Source of the DNA: Flavobacterium sp. HJJ
GTDB taxonomy: Bacteria; Bacteroidota; Bacteroidia; Flavobacteriales; Flavobacteriaceae
Length of the DNA: 64,000 nucleotides
Assembly: GCF_015351475.1 (NCBI RefSeq)
Contig: NZ_JADKPR010000014.1
Span: 62,001 to 126,000 of the forward strand
Reading direction: 5' to 3'
The notes under the pieces were generated by a model, which saw only the letters and a program-made list of their open reading frames with translations, was not told the DNA's origin and did no database searches. The first letter of the stretch is position 1; every line of letters begins with the position of its first letter. Shown here piece by piece: positions 28,668-39,600 of the stretch. A program made the position numbers and the translations under genes.

Positions 28668-29690
28668 TTAAAAAAGTCCGCCTTGTATATTCGTTTTAAT
28701 TTTACCCAAATGCTTATAGGCTTTTTCAGTAACTTCTCTTCCTCTAGGAGTTCGCATAATAAACCCTTCTTGAATCAAAAAAGGTTCATAAACTTCTTCG
28801 ATCGTTTCACTGCTTTCAGATACGGCAGTGGCAAGCGTAGTTAACCCCACAGGACCTCCTTTGAATTTATCGATAATAGTATTCAGGATTTTATTATCCA
28901 TTTCATCAAGACCGTGAGCATCTACATTCAATGCTTTCAAGGCATAACGGGCAATTTCAATATCTATAGTACCATTTCCTTTAATTTGGGCAAAATCCCT
29001 AACACGTCTCAATAATGCGTTAGCAATACGTGGCGTCCCCCTGCTCCTGCCGGCAATTTCAATAGCCGCTTCCATAGTAATCGGCATTTTAAAAATCATT
29101 GCACTGCGTTCAACGATAGTTGTCAAAAGTTCCGTTGTGTAATATTGCAGACGGGAAGAAATTCCAAAACGGGCACGCATAGGGGCAGTCAAAAGTCCAG
29201 AGCGAGTTGTTGCACCAATAAGTGTAAATGGATTCAAATTAATCTGAACAGTTCTGGCATTTGGCCCCGATTCAATCATAATATCAATCTTAAAATCCTC
29301 CATAGCCGAATACAGGTACTCTTCAACTATTGGACTCAAACGGTGAATTTCATCTATAAATAAAACATCACGCTCTTCAAGATTAGTCAGCAGTCCTGCC
29401 AAATCACCCGGTTTATCCAAAACAGGTCCCGAAGTAATTTTAATTCCTACTTTCAATTCATTTGCCAGAATATTTGCCAAAGTTGTCTTACCCAAACCTG
29501 GAGGCCCGTGAAAAAGAGTATGATCAAGAGCCTCGTGCCTTTGATTAGCCGCTGCAACAAAAACTTTAAGATTTTCCAATACCTGATCCTGACCAGAAAA
29601 ATCATCAAAGGATAATGGCCTTAATCTTTTCTCGATATCAAGTTCTTCTGGACTGAAATTATTATTCGTAGGATCTAAATTCTCATTCAT
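28668..29690 (-). CDS. ruvB: Holliday junction DNA helicase motor RuvB
   Basis: AAA+ ATPase of 340 residues driving branch migration with RuvA. Walker [11 protein letters not shown] is near residue 63, Walker [11 protein letters not shown] near 115, sensor [18 protein letters not shown] near 165, and the C-terminal winged helix ends with [13 protein letters not shown]. It heads a ruvB-P450-queG transcript. Confidence 0.97.
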   Translation of the reverse strand: MNENLDPTNNNFSPEELDIEKRLRPLSFDDFSGQDQVLENLKVFVAAANQRHEALDHTLFHGPPGLGKTTLANILANELKVGIKITSGPVLDKPGDLAGLLTNLEERDVLFIDEIHRLSPIVEEYLYSAMEDFKIDIMIESGPNARTVQINLNPFTLIGATTRSGLLTAPMRARFGISSRLQYYTTELLTTIVERSAMIFKMPITMEAAIEIAGRSRGTPRIANALLRRVRDFAQIKGNGTIDIEIARYALKALNVDAHGLDEMDNKILNTIIDKFKGGPVGLTTLATAVSESSETIEEVYEPFLIQEGFIMRTPRGREVTEKAYKHLGKIKTNIQGGLF

Positions 29691-29721
29691 TCGATAAAGA
29701 TAAAAAAAGTAATCATTGCAA

Positions 29722-29754
29722 TAAAAAAATGCCTCTCAATAATGAAAGGCATTT
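29722..29754 (-). terminator. Intrinsic terminator after ctaD
   Basis: On the minus strand a 12-bp stem (29727-29738 with 29743-29754, one A-C mismatch) with a 4-nt loop is followed by seven T. It ends the act-cta respiratory operon 20 bp after ctaD and separates it from ruvB. Confidence 0.82.
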
Positions 29755-29773
29755 ATATAATTTTTGTGAAATT

Positions 29774-31570
29774 CTAGTGATGTAAAACTACTTCTCCCTC
29801 TTTCATTGGAACTGTCTGAGGAACAAAATCCTCTTCATGTCCAGGATTACTGTAATCATAAGGCCAACGGTGTACGTGAGGAATTTCTCCAGGCCAGTTA
29901 CCGTGGATATGTTCTACTGGAGTAGTCCATTCCAAAGTATTAGATTTCCATGGATTTTGCTCCGCTTTTTTACCGTAGAAAATACTAACGAAGAAGTTAT
30001 ACAAAAATACTAATTGGAAAGCTCCACCGATTAAGGCAAAAGTTGTAATCAATACGTTAACATTTTGCAGATCATCAAATAATGGGAAGTTAGTATTTGT
30101 ATAATAACGTCTTGGTAAACCAGCTAATCCGATGAAGTGCATTGGGAAGAAAACTCCATAAGCACAGACTGCAGTTACCCAGAAGTGAACATAACCTAAA
30201 TTTTTGTTTAACATTCTTCCAAACATTTTTGGATACCAGTGGTAAACCCCAGCAAACATTCCGTATAGTGCAGATATCCCCATTACCAAGTGAAAGTGAG
30301 CAACAACGAAATAAGTATCATGAACGTTAATATCCAAAGTACTGTCTCCAAGAATAATTCCTGTTAAACCTCCAGTGATGAAAGTCGAAACCAAACCAAT
30401 TGAAAACAACATTGCTGGATTCATCTGAAGATTACCTTTCCAAAGTGTAGTAATATAATTAAATGCTTTTACAGCAGATGGAATTGCAATCAATAATGTT
30501 GTAAATGTAAACACAGACCCCAAGAATGGATTCATACCTGAGATAAACATGTGGTGACCCCAAACGATTGTTGACAAAAACGCAATTGCAATAATTGACA
30601 TAATCATCGCTCTGTAACCAAAGATTGGCTTACGAGAGTTTGTAGCAATAATTTCAGAAGTGATTCCTAATGCAGGCAAGATTACAATATATACCTCAGG
30701 GTGTCCTAAGAACCAGAACAAGTGTTCAAAAAGTACAGGAGAACCACCTTGATAATGTAAAACTTCACCAGCTATATAAATATCTGACAAGAAGAATGAA
30801 GTACCAAAACTTCTATCAAAAATCAACAACAAAGCAGCTGATAATAATACTGGGAACGAAACGATACCGATAATTGCTGTAACAAAGAAAGCCCAGATAG
30901 TAAGAGGCAATCTTGTCATAGACATTCCTTTTGTTCTTAAATTAATAACGGTAACAACATAGTTTAAAGATCCCATTAAAGAAGAAGCAATGAAAATTGC
31001 CATAGAAACTAACCATAAAGTCATACCTAATCCCGAACCAGGAATCGCTTGTGGCAAGGCACTTAAAGGAGGATAAATTGTCCATCCTGCAGAAGCTGGT
31101 CCAGCTTCAACAAAAAGAGAACAGATCATGATTACACTTGATAAAAAGAATAACCAATACGATATCATATTCATAAAACCTGAAGCCATATCTCGAGCTC
31201 CAATTTGAAGCGGAATAAGTAAATTACTAAAGGTTCCGCTCAAACCTGCGGTCAATACAAAGAAAACCATAATGGTACCATGTATAGTAACCAAGGCCAG
31301 ATAAATATCATTAGCCATTACACCATTTGGCGCAAATTTATCACCCAACAAAACATTAAAAATCTTAAAAGACTCTTCTGGCCAAGCCAATTGCATTCTA
31401 AAAAGCAAAGACATACTTACACCGATAACACCCATTATGATACCAGTTAACAAATATTGCTTAGCAATCATTTTGTGATCAATACTAAAAATATATTTAG
31501 TAATGAAAGTGTCTTTATGGTGGTGTTCGTGTTCGTGATCGTGTCCGTGATCGTGACCTTCTGCTGACAT
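29774..31570 (-). CDS. ctaD: Cytochrome c oxidase subunit I
   Basis: Catalytic heme-copper subunit of 598 residues, about 12 helices. The CuB His-Tyr pair lies in WFLGHPEVYI, two further CuB His in GHHMF, and heme ligands in HDTYFVVAHFHLVMG. This is an A-type oxygen reductase. The N-terminus (residues 6-18) is a His/Asp/Glu run, GHDHGHDHEHEHHH, outside the conserved fold. It is the last gene of the operon starting with actA. Confidence 0.97.
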   Translation of the reverse strand: MSAEGHDHGHDHEHEHHHKDTFITKYIFSIDHKMIAKQYLLTGIIMGVIGVSMSLLFRMQLAWPEESFKIFNVLLGDKFAPNGVMANDIYLALVTIHGTIMVFFVLTAGLSGTFSNLLIPLQIGARDMASGFMNMISYWLFFLSSVIMICSLFVEAGPASAGWTIYPPLSALPQAIPGSGLGMTLWLVSMAIFIASSLMGSLNYVVTVINLRTKGMSMTRLPLTIWAFFVTAIIGIVSFPVLLSAALLLIFDRSFGTSFFLSDIYIAGEVLHYQGGSPVLFEHLFWFLGHPEVYIVILPALGITSEIIATNSRKPIFGYRAMIMSIIAIAFLSTIVWGHHMFISGMNPFLGSVFTFTTLLIAIPSAVKAFNYITTLWKGNLQMNPAMLFSIGLVSTFITGGLTGIILGDSTLDINVHDTYFVVAHFHLVMGISALYGMFAGVYHWYPKMFGRMLNKNLGYVHFWVTAVCAYGVFFPMHFIGLAGLPRRYYTNTNFPLFDDLQNVNVLITTFALIGGAFQLVFLYNFFVSIFYGKKAEQNPWKSNTLEWTTPVEHIHGNWPGEIPHVHRWPYDYSNPGHEEDFVPQTVPMKEGEVVLHH

Positions 31571-31601
31571 ATATTTATACTTTAAATTTTCTTAATAATA
31601 A

Positions 31602-32759
31602 TTATTTCATTGCTATTTTCGCAACAGCTGCAGTATCTTTTGCAACAGTTGAATCTTTCGCTGAAGAAGCTTCTGGTGCAGCTGGTTCAGTTTTAGAAGC
31701 TTTTACTTCAGCAACTAGAGCTGTTTTTTCACTCAACCATTTTTTATAATCTTCAGGAGTATCAACTACAACTTTCATTTGCATATTATAGTGAGAAGCT
31801 CCGCAAATTTTGTTACATAATAACAAATATTCAAAAGTGTATGGATCTAATCCAGGCTCTCCTTTTGCAACTAATTCAATACTTTTTTTCGCTCTGATTG
31901 CATTAATATTAGCAACTTTTTCAACCATATAAGGCAAAGCTTGGTATTCAGCTGTAGTATAAATTGGAGTAAAAGCAAATTCTGTAACCATTCCTGGAAC
32001 ACAGTTCATCTGAGCTCTAAAATATGGGAAGTAAGCAGAGTGCAATACATCCTGAGATCTCATTTTGAAATGTATCTTTTTACCTTTGGGAATATGCAGT
32101 TCAGAAACCACAATATCATCCTGAGCATAAGGGTCTGACAAATCAACACCTAAAGTATTAACACCTTCAATTAATCTAACATTTGCTTTACCTAAAACAT
32201 TATCAGCACCAGCATACCTTGCAGTCCATTTAAATTGCTGTGCATATAACTCAATAACAATAGTGTCTTCATCTTCATCAACAAACATAATGTTAGTCCA
32301 AGCATATAAACCATAAAGGATTAATCCCGCTAAAACAACAGCTGGAATAACACTCCAAATTGCTTCTAATTTATTGTTATCTGCAAAATATAAGGCTCTT
32401 TTATCTTTATTACCTCTGTATTTGAAAGCAAAGTAATGCAACAAAACCTGAGTAATTGCCTGAACAGTAAAAATTAACACCCAAGTAATATTCATTAGGC
32501 GGTCAATTAATGCACCATGATCAGAAGCAGGAGTATGAAGTACTAAATGACCCCATGTGTAAACTCCATATATTGTAAAGATATAGATGAAGGCTAAAAA
32601 TCCAAACATCAAATATCCCTGTACATTATTATCATCATCGGTTGCAACTTGCGAATTGTCAGAAGTCGAAGCAACTTGCGTTAAATCGAATATCTTCGTC
32701 AATTGCCAAACAGCAACAGCCAATAAAACTAAAACTATAATTACCAACAAACTTGTCAT
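31602..32759 (-). CDS. ctaC: Cytochrome c oxidase subunit II (CuA)
   Basis: Protein of 385 residues that receives electrons at the CuA centre. The CuA ligands are in CNKICGASHYNMQM (C-x3-C-x3-H-x2-M) near residue 318, with the upstream His in VLHSAYFPYF. Four hydrophobic helices are visible (about 3-22, 47-70, 92-115, 135-157), two more than in the classic subunit II. There is no fused cytochrome c domain; the donor is presumably a cytochrome domain of ActA or ActE. The C-terminus is a disordered Ala/Glu/Lys tail. Confidence 0.95.
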   Translation of the reverse strand: MTSLLVIIVLVLLAVAVWQLTKIFDLTQVASTSDNSQVATDDDNNVQGYLMFGFLAFIYIFTIYGVYTWGHLVLHTPASDHGALIDRLMNITWVLIFTVQAITQVLLHYFAFKYRGNKDKRALYFADNNKLEAIWSVIPAVVLAGLILYGLYAWTNIMFVDEDEDTIVIELYAQQFKWTARYAGADNVLGKANVRLIEGVNTLGVDLSDPYAQDDIVVSELHIPKGKKIHFKMRSQDVLHSAYFPYFRAQMNCVPGMVTEFAFTPIYTTAEYQALPYMVEKVANINAIRAKKSIELVAKGEPGLDPYTFEYLLLCNKICGASHYNMQMKVVVDTPEDYKKWLSEKTALVAEVKASKTEPAAPEASSAKDSTVAKDTAAVAKIAMK

Positions 32760-32778
32760 CTGTTTATCTCTTTAAATA

Positions 32779-34116
32779 TTAATAATGAAAATGTTTACTC
32801 TCTTCTATGAATGGATTTCTTTTTGCTAATAAAGGAGCTTTAGTTAATGCCGAGAATACAACAAAAATAAACAATCCAAGAAAGAATAAAACTGATGCAA
32901 TTTCTGGCACACCAATAAACCAGCTGCCTCCAACAGTACCAGGCATAATCATATTAAAGAAGTCAACATAGTGACCTAACAATATTACAATTCCAGCCAT
33001 AACCAAAACCCAAGTAATTCGTTTGAAATCAGTATTAATCAAAATTAAAACCGGAAACAAGAAATTCATAACAACAGCTCCAAAGAAAGGCAGGTTATAT
33101 ACTTGAATTCTTGTTATAAAATAAGTAATCTCTTCAGGGATATTAGCATACCAGATCAGCATAAACTGAGAGAACCATAAGTAAGTCCAGAATACGCTGA
33201 TTCCAAACATAAACTTAGCTAAATCATGAACATGGCTTGTATTTACATGCTCTAAATATCCTCTAGATTTCAAGTAAAGAGTTACCATACAGATCATAGT
33301 AATACCGCTTACAAAGAAACTTGCAAACACATACCATCCAAACAAAGTACTGAACCAGTGCGGATCAATAGACATAATCCAGTCCCAAGACATAATAGAT
33401 TCTGTAACAATAAAGAATACTAAAAATCCAGCTGAATAATTAAAATTCTTTTTATAAAAACTATTATCATTTGACTCATCTTGAGCTAAACAGTTTTTTC
33501 TAGAAAAATAACGGTATAAGTTCCAACCAGTCAAAAATACTGCAGCTCTAACAATCCAAAAAGGAAAATTCAAGAAACCAGATTTAGTCTGAATTAATTC
33601 ATCATGCTTTACAACTTCAGGATCTAACCAAATAAACAAATGATTAAAGTGAAGACCACAAAGTACAAGTATAATAAAGAATATAACTGAACCTACAGGC
33701 AAATAAGCAGTTATCCCTTGCATTACTCTAAACAAAACTGGAGACCATCCAGCTTGTGCAACTTGTTGAATAGCGTAAAAAGCTAAAGTTCCCAAAGAAA
33801 GCAACATAAAGAAAATACAAGCCACATATAATGCAGACCAAGGTTTATTGCTTAATTGGTGAAATACATGCTCTAAATGTTCTTTATGTTCAGAATCAGC
33901 TTTAACATCATGTTTTGCCTCAGCAGACGCATGTTCAGAAGAAGCTGCTTCATGAGCACTTTCAGAACCATGTCCTCCATGTGAATCAGCTGCAAGAAGA
34001 GCTTCAACTTCTTGAATATTTTTAGGTGCACTCAAAAAACCATATCCAATTCCTAAAAAACCAATGGCCATTAAGACGAAAGAAAAAGTTTTTAATTTAC
34101 TTGAAAATGTATACAT
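32779..34116 (-). CDS. actF: Alternative complex III subunit ActF
   Basis: Integral membrane protein of about 445 residues with some ten helices, belonging to the NrfD-like pair ActC/ActF of alternative complex III. I choose the ATG at 34116 (YTFSSKLKTFSFVLMAIG follows), since the frame-opening start nine codons earlier adds residues without family character. After helix 1 there is a hydrophilic loop rich in His, Ala and Glu (about 36-75). The complex oxidises menaquinol and passes electrons to cytochrome c domains. Confidence 0.9.
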   Translation of the reverse strand: MYTFSSKLKTFSFVLMAIGFLGIGYGFLSAPKNIQEVEALLAADSHGGHGSESAHEAASSEHASAEAKHDVKADSEHKEHLEHVFHQLSNKPWSALYVACIFFMLLSLGTLAFYAIQQVAQAGWSPVLFRVMQGITAYLPVGSVIFFIILVLCGLHFNHLFIWLDPEVVKHDELIQTKSGFLNFPFWIVRAAVFLTGWNLYRYFSRKNCLAQDESNDNSFYKKNFNYSAGFLVFFIVTESIMSWDWIMSIDPHWFSTLFGWYVFASFFVSGITMICMVTLYLKSRGYLEHVNTSHVHDLAKFMFGISVFWTYLWFSQFMLIWYANIPEEITYFITRIQVYNLPFFGAVVMNFLFPVLILINTDFKRITWVLVMAGIVILLGHYVDFFNMIMPGTVGGSWFIGVPEIASVLFFLGLFIFVVFSALTKAPLLAKRNPFIEESKHFHY

Positions 34117-34146
34117 ATCTATTACGATCAGTTTGTTCAACAATTA

Positions 34147-34695
34147 TTATTGTGCTTTTAGTTTAAGAACATAGTCAGCAACTAACCAGCGTTCGTGAGC
34201 ACTCATTTGATTAGCATGTGAACCCATAGCATTTAAACCATAAGTTTCAACAAAGAAAATACTTCCTTCAGTAATCTCTCTGTCTTTGTAATTAGGAACA
34301 CCAAGAAATTTTTCTCTTTCTACCAATTTTCCTTTACCGTCACCAGCAGCACCATGACAGCTAATGCAGTAAATTTCAAAAAGCTCTTTTCCTTTATCAG
34401 AATTTCTAGCTAATGAATCTAAAGGAGATTTTAAATTAGCTTTCGCTAAAGCATATCCCTCTGGAGTATTTTCATATTCGAAAGGTTCAAAACCTCTGTT
34501 TATTGAACCAACAGCAGGAAGCTGGCCTTCTTTACCGTTTTTAAATACATCAACTGGAGCCGGTGCATAAGTTTCTGCACTTACAGCTTCATACATATTT
34601 GGAAAATATTGATAGTTCGGTTTATCTTTATTAAAACAAGATGAAACCAATATCATTAAACCCAATACAAGCGTTATTTTATATAAACTTTTCAT
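34147..34695 (-). CDS. actE: Alternative complex III monoheme cytochrome ActE
   Basis: Lipoprotein cytochrome c of 182 residues: lipobox LVSSC (Cys about 20), heme motif CISCH near 113, and an axial Met candidate in YGLNAMGSHANQM. ActE is a membrane-anchored monoheme subunit of alternative complex III. It lies 8 bp after actD and 30 bp before actF. Confidence 0.93.
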   Translation of the reverse strand: MKSLYKITLVLGLMILVSSCFNKDKPNYQYFPNMYEAVSAETYAPAPVDVFKNGKEGQLPAVGSINRGFEPFEYENTPEGYALAKANLKSPLDSLARNSDKGKELFEIYCISCHGAAGDGKGKLVEREKFLGVPNYKDREITEGSIFFVETYGLNAMGSHANQMSAHERWLVADYVLKLKAQ

Positions 34696-34703
34696 ATCTA
34701 CAA

Positions 34704-35228
34704 TTAATGCTTTTCAATTACTTTAACTTCTACTGCACCTGTACCTTCAAAAAAAGAAACCAGATCTTCTTCATTTCCGTTAACTGCTACTTCCATCAAG
34801 AAGTGATCATCAGTGGTTCTTACATCAGGATTTTCAGCTTCTTTAAATGGCCATAATCTACTTCTCATATAAAAAGTAATAACCATTAAGTGAGCTGCAA
34901 AAAATACAGTCTCTTCAAACATAATAGGCACAAAAGCCGGCATATTATCAATATAACTGAAACTTGGCTTACCTCCAATATCTTGAGGCCAGTCCTGAAT
35001 CATAACAAAGTCCATCAAGAAAGTTCCAAAAGACAAACCACACAATCCGTAGATAAAAGCACAAATTGCTAAACGCGTTGGAGCAAGCCCCATTGCTTTG
35101 TCCAATCCGTGAACTGGAAATGGCGTAAATACTTCTTCGATATGGTGGTGGGCTGCACGTGTCTTTTTTACTGCATCCATCAAAATATCATCGTCATTAT
35201 AAATGGCGTATATAACTTTATTACTCAT
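34704..35228 (-). CDS. actD: Alternative complex III subunit ActD (DUF3341)
   Basis: Protein of 174 residues with the DUF3341 pattern: N-terminal soluble part (VIYAIYNDDDILMDAVKKTR), HHIEEVFTPFPVHGLDKAMG and two helices (about 55-78 and 100-120). ActD joins the two NrfD-like subunits in alternative complex III and has no cofactor. Its start overlaps the actC stop by 8 bp. Confidence 0.93.
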   Translation of the reverse strand: MSNKVIYAIYNDDDILMDAVKKTRAAHHHIEEVFTPFPVHGLDKAMGLAPTRLAICAFIYGLCGLSFGTFLMDFVMIQDWPQDIGGKPSFSYIDNMPAFVPIMFEETVFFAAHLMVITFYMRSRLWPFKEAENPDVRTTDDHFLMEVAVNGNEEDLVSFFEGTGAVEVKVIEKH

Positions 35229-36624
35229 GATGTGAATGTTTATTAGCTTCTCTTTCTTTAATGTAATTTTCTCCTGTAGCTTTCAATATAGTTTTAACCT
35301 CTGCTTGTGCAATAACAGGGAATGTTCTTGCGTACAATAAGAATAAAACAAAGAAGAAACCTATTGTTCCGATAAAAATACCAATATCAACAAAAGTTGG
35401 AGAGAACATAGTCCATGAAGATGGTAAATAATCTCTATGTAATGAAGTAACGATAATTACAAATCTTTCGAACCACATACCAATGTTTACCACAATTGAG
35501 ATTATGAAAGAAAACATAATACTCGTTCTTAATTTTTTAAACCACATAAATTGTGGAGAGAACACATTACATGTCATCATAGCCCAATATGCCCAAGCAT
35601 AAGGCCCTGTTGCTCTGTTCAAGAAAGCATATTGTTCATACTCCACACCAGAGTACCATGCAATGAATAACTCAGTTATATAAGCAACACCTACGATAGA
35701 ACCTGTAATCATAATTACAATGTTCATTAATTCGATATGCTGAATAGTGATATAAGCTTCAAGATTAATAACTTTTCTCATAATGATAAGTAAGGTATTT
35801 ACCATCGCAAATCCAGAGAAAACTGCTCCAGCAACAAAGTATGGAGGGAAAATTGTAGTATGCCATCCTGGAATTACAGAAGTAGCAAAGTCCATGGATA
35901 CAATAGTATGCACCGAAAGTACAAGAGGAGTTGCCAAACCAGCAAGAACTAATGAAACTTCTTCAAAACGCTGCCAGTCTTTTGCTCTACCGCTCCATCC
36001 AAAACTCAAGATAGAATATACTCTTTTGTTGAAAGGTGTAACAGCTCTGTCACGGAGCATTGCGAAATCAGGCAATAAACCAGTCCACCAGAAAACTAAC
36101 GAAACAGATAAATAAGTTGAGATTGCAAATACGTCCCAAAGCAATGGCGAGTTAAAATTCACCCAAAGAGATCCAAATTGATTTGGAATTGGCAATACCC
36201 AATATGCCAGCCAAGGACGCCCCATGTGAATAATTGGAAATAAACCTGCCTGGATTACAGAGAAAATGGTCATTGCCTCTGCAGAACGGTTAATTGCCAT
36301 TCTCCAACGCTGACGGAATAACAAAAGTACTGCAGAAATAAGTGTTCCTGCGTGACCAATACCAACCCACCAAACGAAGTTAGTAATATCCCAAGCCCAG
36401 CCAACTGTTTTATTTAATCCCCAAGTACCAATACCTGTAGACACTGTGTATATAATGCAGCCTAATCCCCAAAGGAAGGCTATTAATGCGATTGAAAATA
36501 CAATCCACCATTGTTTATTTGCTTTACCTTCAATAGGTGCGGCTACATCAACAGTTATATCGTGATAAGACTTATCACCTATAACTAAGGGTTTTCTAAT
36601 GGCTGCTTCGTAGTGAGACGACAT
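35221..36624 (-). CDS. actC: Alternative complex III quinol-binding subunit ActC (NrfD-like)
   Basis: Polytopic protein of 467 residues, about ten helices, of the NrfD/PsrC family. Conserved features include the NFVWWVGIGHAGTLISA helix and IIHMGRPWLAYWVLP. In the alternative complex III structures the quinol site is formed in ActC near the FeS clusters of ActB. It is 36 bp after actB. Confidence 0.95.
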   Translation of the reverse strand: MSSHYEAAIRKPLVIGDKSYHDITVDVAAPIEGKANKQWWIVFSIALIAFLWGLGCIIYTVSTGIGTWGLNKTVGWAWDITNFVWWVGIGHAGTLISAVLLLFRQRWRMAINRSAEAMTIFSVIQAGLFPIIHMGRPWLAYWVLPIPNQFGSLWVNFNSPLLWDVFAISTYLSVSLVFWWTGLLPDFAMLRDRAVTPFNKRVYSILSFGWSGRAKDWQRFEEVSLVLAGLATPLVLSVHTIVSMDFATSVIPGWHTTIFPPYFVAGAVFSGFAMVNTLLIIMRKVINLEAYITIQHIELMNIVIMITGSIVGVAYITELFIAWYSGVEYEQYAFLNRATGPYAWAYWAMMTCNVFSPQFMWFKKLRTSIMFSFIISIVVNIGMWFERFVIIVTSLHRDYLPSSWTMFSPTFVDIGIFIGTIGFFFVLFLLYARTFPVIAQAEVKTILKATGENYIKEREANKHSHHE

Positions 36625-36660
36625 AATCCTTTATTTGATTCTTAATTAATAATTTTTGTA

Positions 36661-39600
36661 CTAGGTATTTCTAACTTTAACGTGGTAAACAACATTTGGC
36701 TTAGTACCAACATGCTCCAATAAATGATAGCTTCTATCATCTTCTGCCAATTTAGTGACAGCAGCCTCTTTATCATTTACATCTCCAAATATCATTGCTC
36801 CAGTAGAACAAGCATTTGAACAAGCAGTTTGGAATTCTCCGTCTTTAATTGCTCTTCCTTCATTTTTAGCTTTCAAAATTGTTGCTTGTGTCATTTGAAT
36901 ACACATTGAACATTTTTCCATTACACCACGAGAACGAACATTTACATCAGGATTTAAAACCATTCGTCCTAAATCATCATTCATATGATAATCGAATTCA
37001 CTGTTTTTGTTATACAAGAACCAGTTAAAACGACGAACTTTATAAGGACAGTTATTAGCACAGTAACGAGTACCAACACATCTATTATAAGCCATTTGGT
37101 TTTGACCTTGACGACCGTGAGAAGTTGCAGCAACTGGACAAACAGTCTCACAAGGAGCGTGATTACAGTGCTGACACATTACTGGCTGGAAAGAAACTTG
37201 TGGATTATCTCCTGCTTTTTCCATTTCATTGAAAGTAGACAATGAACTTGATAATCCAGCGATATTCTCTTTTCTTTCGTTATCACCTTCAAAAGTACTC
37301 TCAGAAGAATAGTATCTGTCGATACGCAACCAATGCATATCCCTGCTTCTTCTTACTTCATCTTTTCCAACAACTGGTACGTTATTTTCAGCATGACAAG
37401 CAATTACACAGGCACCACAACCAGTACAAGCATTCAGATCGATAGAAAGATTAAAATGATGTCCAGTAGAACGGTCAAATGAACCCCACAAATCCACTGA
37501 AGTAGTTGGAACTTCTTTGTGATCTAAAGATACAACTGGTTTTTCATTCCAAACTTCAGCATCTTTAGTATTAAATATTTCAAGAGTAGTTTCTTTAATA
37601 ATATCACCTCTTCCCATTAATGTTTTCTGACCTTGAACGCAAGCAAATTCATGTTCTCCATTTGCTTTTTCAATAGTAACAGACTGCACATTATTGAATC
37701 CTCCATATACAGCGTAAGCATTAATACCAACCTGCATCTCTTCTTTCAAAGCAGCTTTACGGCCATATCCTAAAGCCATACCAACAGTTCCAACAGCTTG
37801 ACCCGGCTGAACAATTACTGGAACTTTTTCAAGTTTTACGCCATTAACACTCAAATTAGCATAACTACCATTCAATCCACCGTTAGCAACGATTTCATTT
37901 GTCATTCCCCATTTCTTAGCATCAGCATTTGAAACAGTAACATAATTATCCCAAGAAACTCTTGTTAATGGATCTGGAAACTCTTGCAGCCAAGGGTTGT
38001 TTGCCTGCTGCCCGTCTCCCATTCCAGTTTTTGTATATAATACTAATTCAAGACCAGCAGCTTTTGACTGCGCTAAAGCACTTGCAGCACCAGCGTAATC
38101 AGCAGTACCTGCGGCAGAAACTTGAACAGCACCTACAAATACACCGTCATGCAAAACTTTATTCCAAGAAGAACCAGCGATTATTGAAGCTGAAAATGCT
38201 TTCAGATAATCATAATAAGTTCCAGGAATTCCGTTTATAGATAATAAAATATCTTGAAATTGTTTTGTGTCGAATAATGGACGAATAGTTGGCTGTGTCA
38301 AACTATAAGTTCCTTTTGTCAATGCTAAATCCCCCCAAGCTTCCAAATAATGAGGCACTGGAGCAGCAATTGTTGTCAATGAAGCAGTTTCATCTTCTTT
38401 TAAAGATAATGCAACTGAAGTTTTTACTTTTTTCAATCCTTCAGCAAATGATTTACTGTCAGCTAAAGTATAAACTGGATTAACGCCGCTCATGATTAAA
38501 GTATGAACACTTCCAGCATTCATGTCTTTTACTAATTGAGCGACTTTTTCGTTAGATCCTTTACGGATTTGTCTTGTTCCCGAAGTATTAAAAGCTTCAC
38601 TTGCCAAAACTTGATTAATGGCAAGAACTAATAACTGAGCATTTTTATCTTGAATACCAGATACTAAAACTCCTTTAGAACCTGCCGCTTTCAATTGCTG
38701 AGCCGCTTTAGTTACATCCGCTTTGAAAGCAGCATCTAATGATGCAGCAACAGATGATCCGGTAATAATATTATAAATATGAACTAATGCTTGTTTTTGG
38801 TTAGCCGTAGACATAGCAATACGCTTATCAGCAGCTGCACCAGACAACGTCATATTAGATTCTAGTTGTACGTGTTTAGATATTATTTTCTTTCCAACTG
38901 CTCCAGATGGAATTCTGCCTTTAGCATAACCTGAATCATACCCCCCACCTTGCCAATCTCCAAGGAAATCAGCACCAACAGAAAGGATTAATGAAGCTTT
39001 TGAAAAATCATAATCCACTAAAGCTCTTTCTCCATAAACAGCCTCAAAAGCATCTAAAGCTTCTGAAGAAGAAACAGCGTCATATATAACATGTTTAGCA
39101 TTAGGATTCTTAGCGATAAAGTCAGCAATCAACTTTTCAGTAGACGGACTTGCCAATGTATTTGTCAAAAATACAACTTGCCCTCCTTTTGCTTTAGCAT
39201 CAACAATACTAGATTTTATTTTTGAATCAACTGCAGACCAAGAAGCTTTTTTAGCATCAAGTTTAGGCTCTTTCAAACGCATATTATCATACAATGATAA
39301 TATAGAAGCATGAACTCTGGCATTAGCAGCAAACTTAGCCCCAGCAATAGTGTTATTATCAATTTTAATTGGACGCCCTTCACGAGTTTTAACCAAAAGG
39401 TTTGCGAAATCAAATCCATCAAAAACCGAAGTTGCATAATAATCTGCTACTCCAGGAATAATTTGTTCTGGCTGCAGCACATAAGGAATTGACAAATGCA
39501 CAGGACCCTCACAAGCAGCTAAAGAAGCCGCTGCTGTACTAAAACCAACGTACTTTAAAAAGTCACGACGTGTAGTTGAAGAAGAAGACAAAGCCGACTC

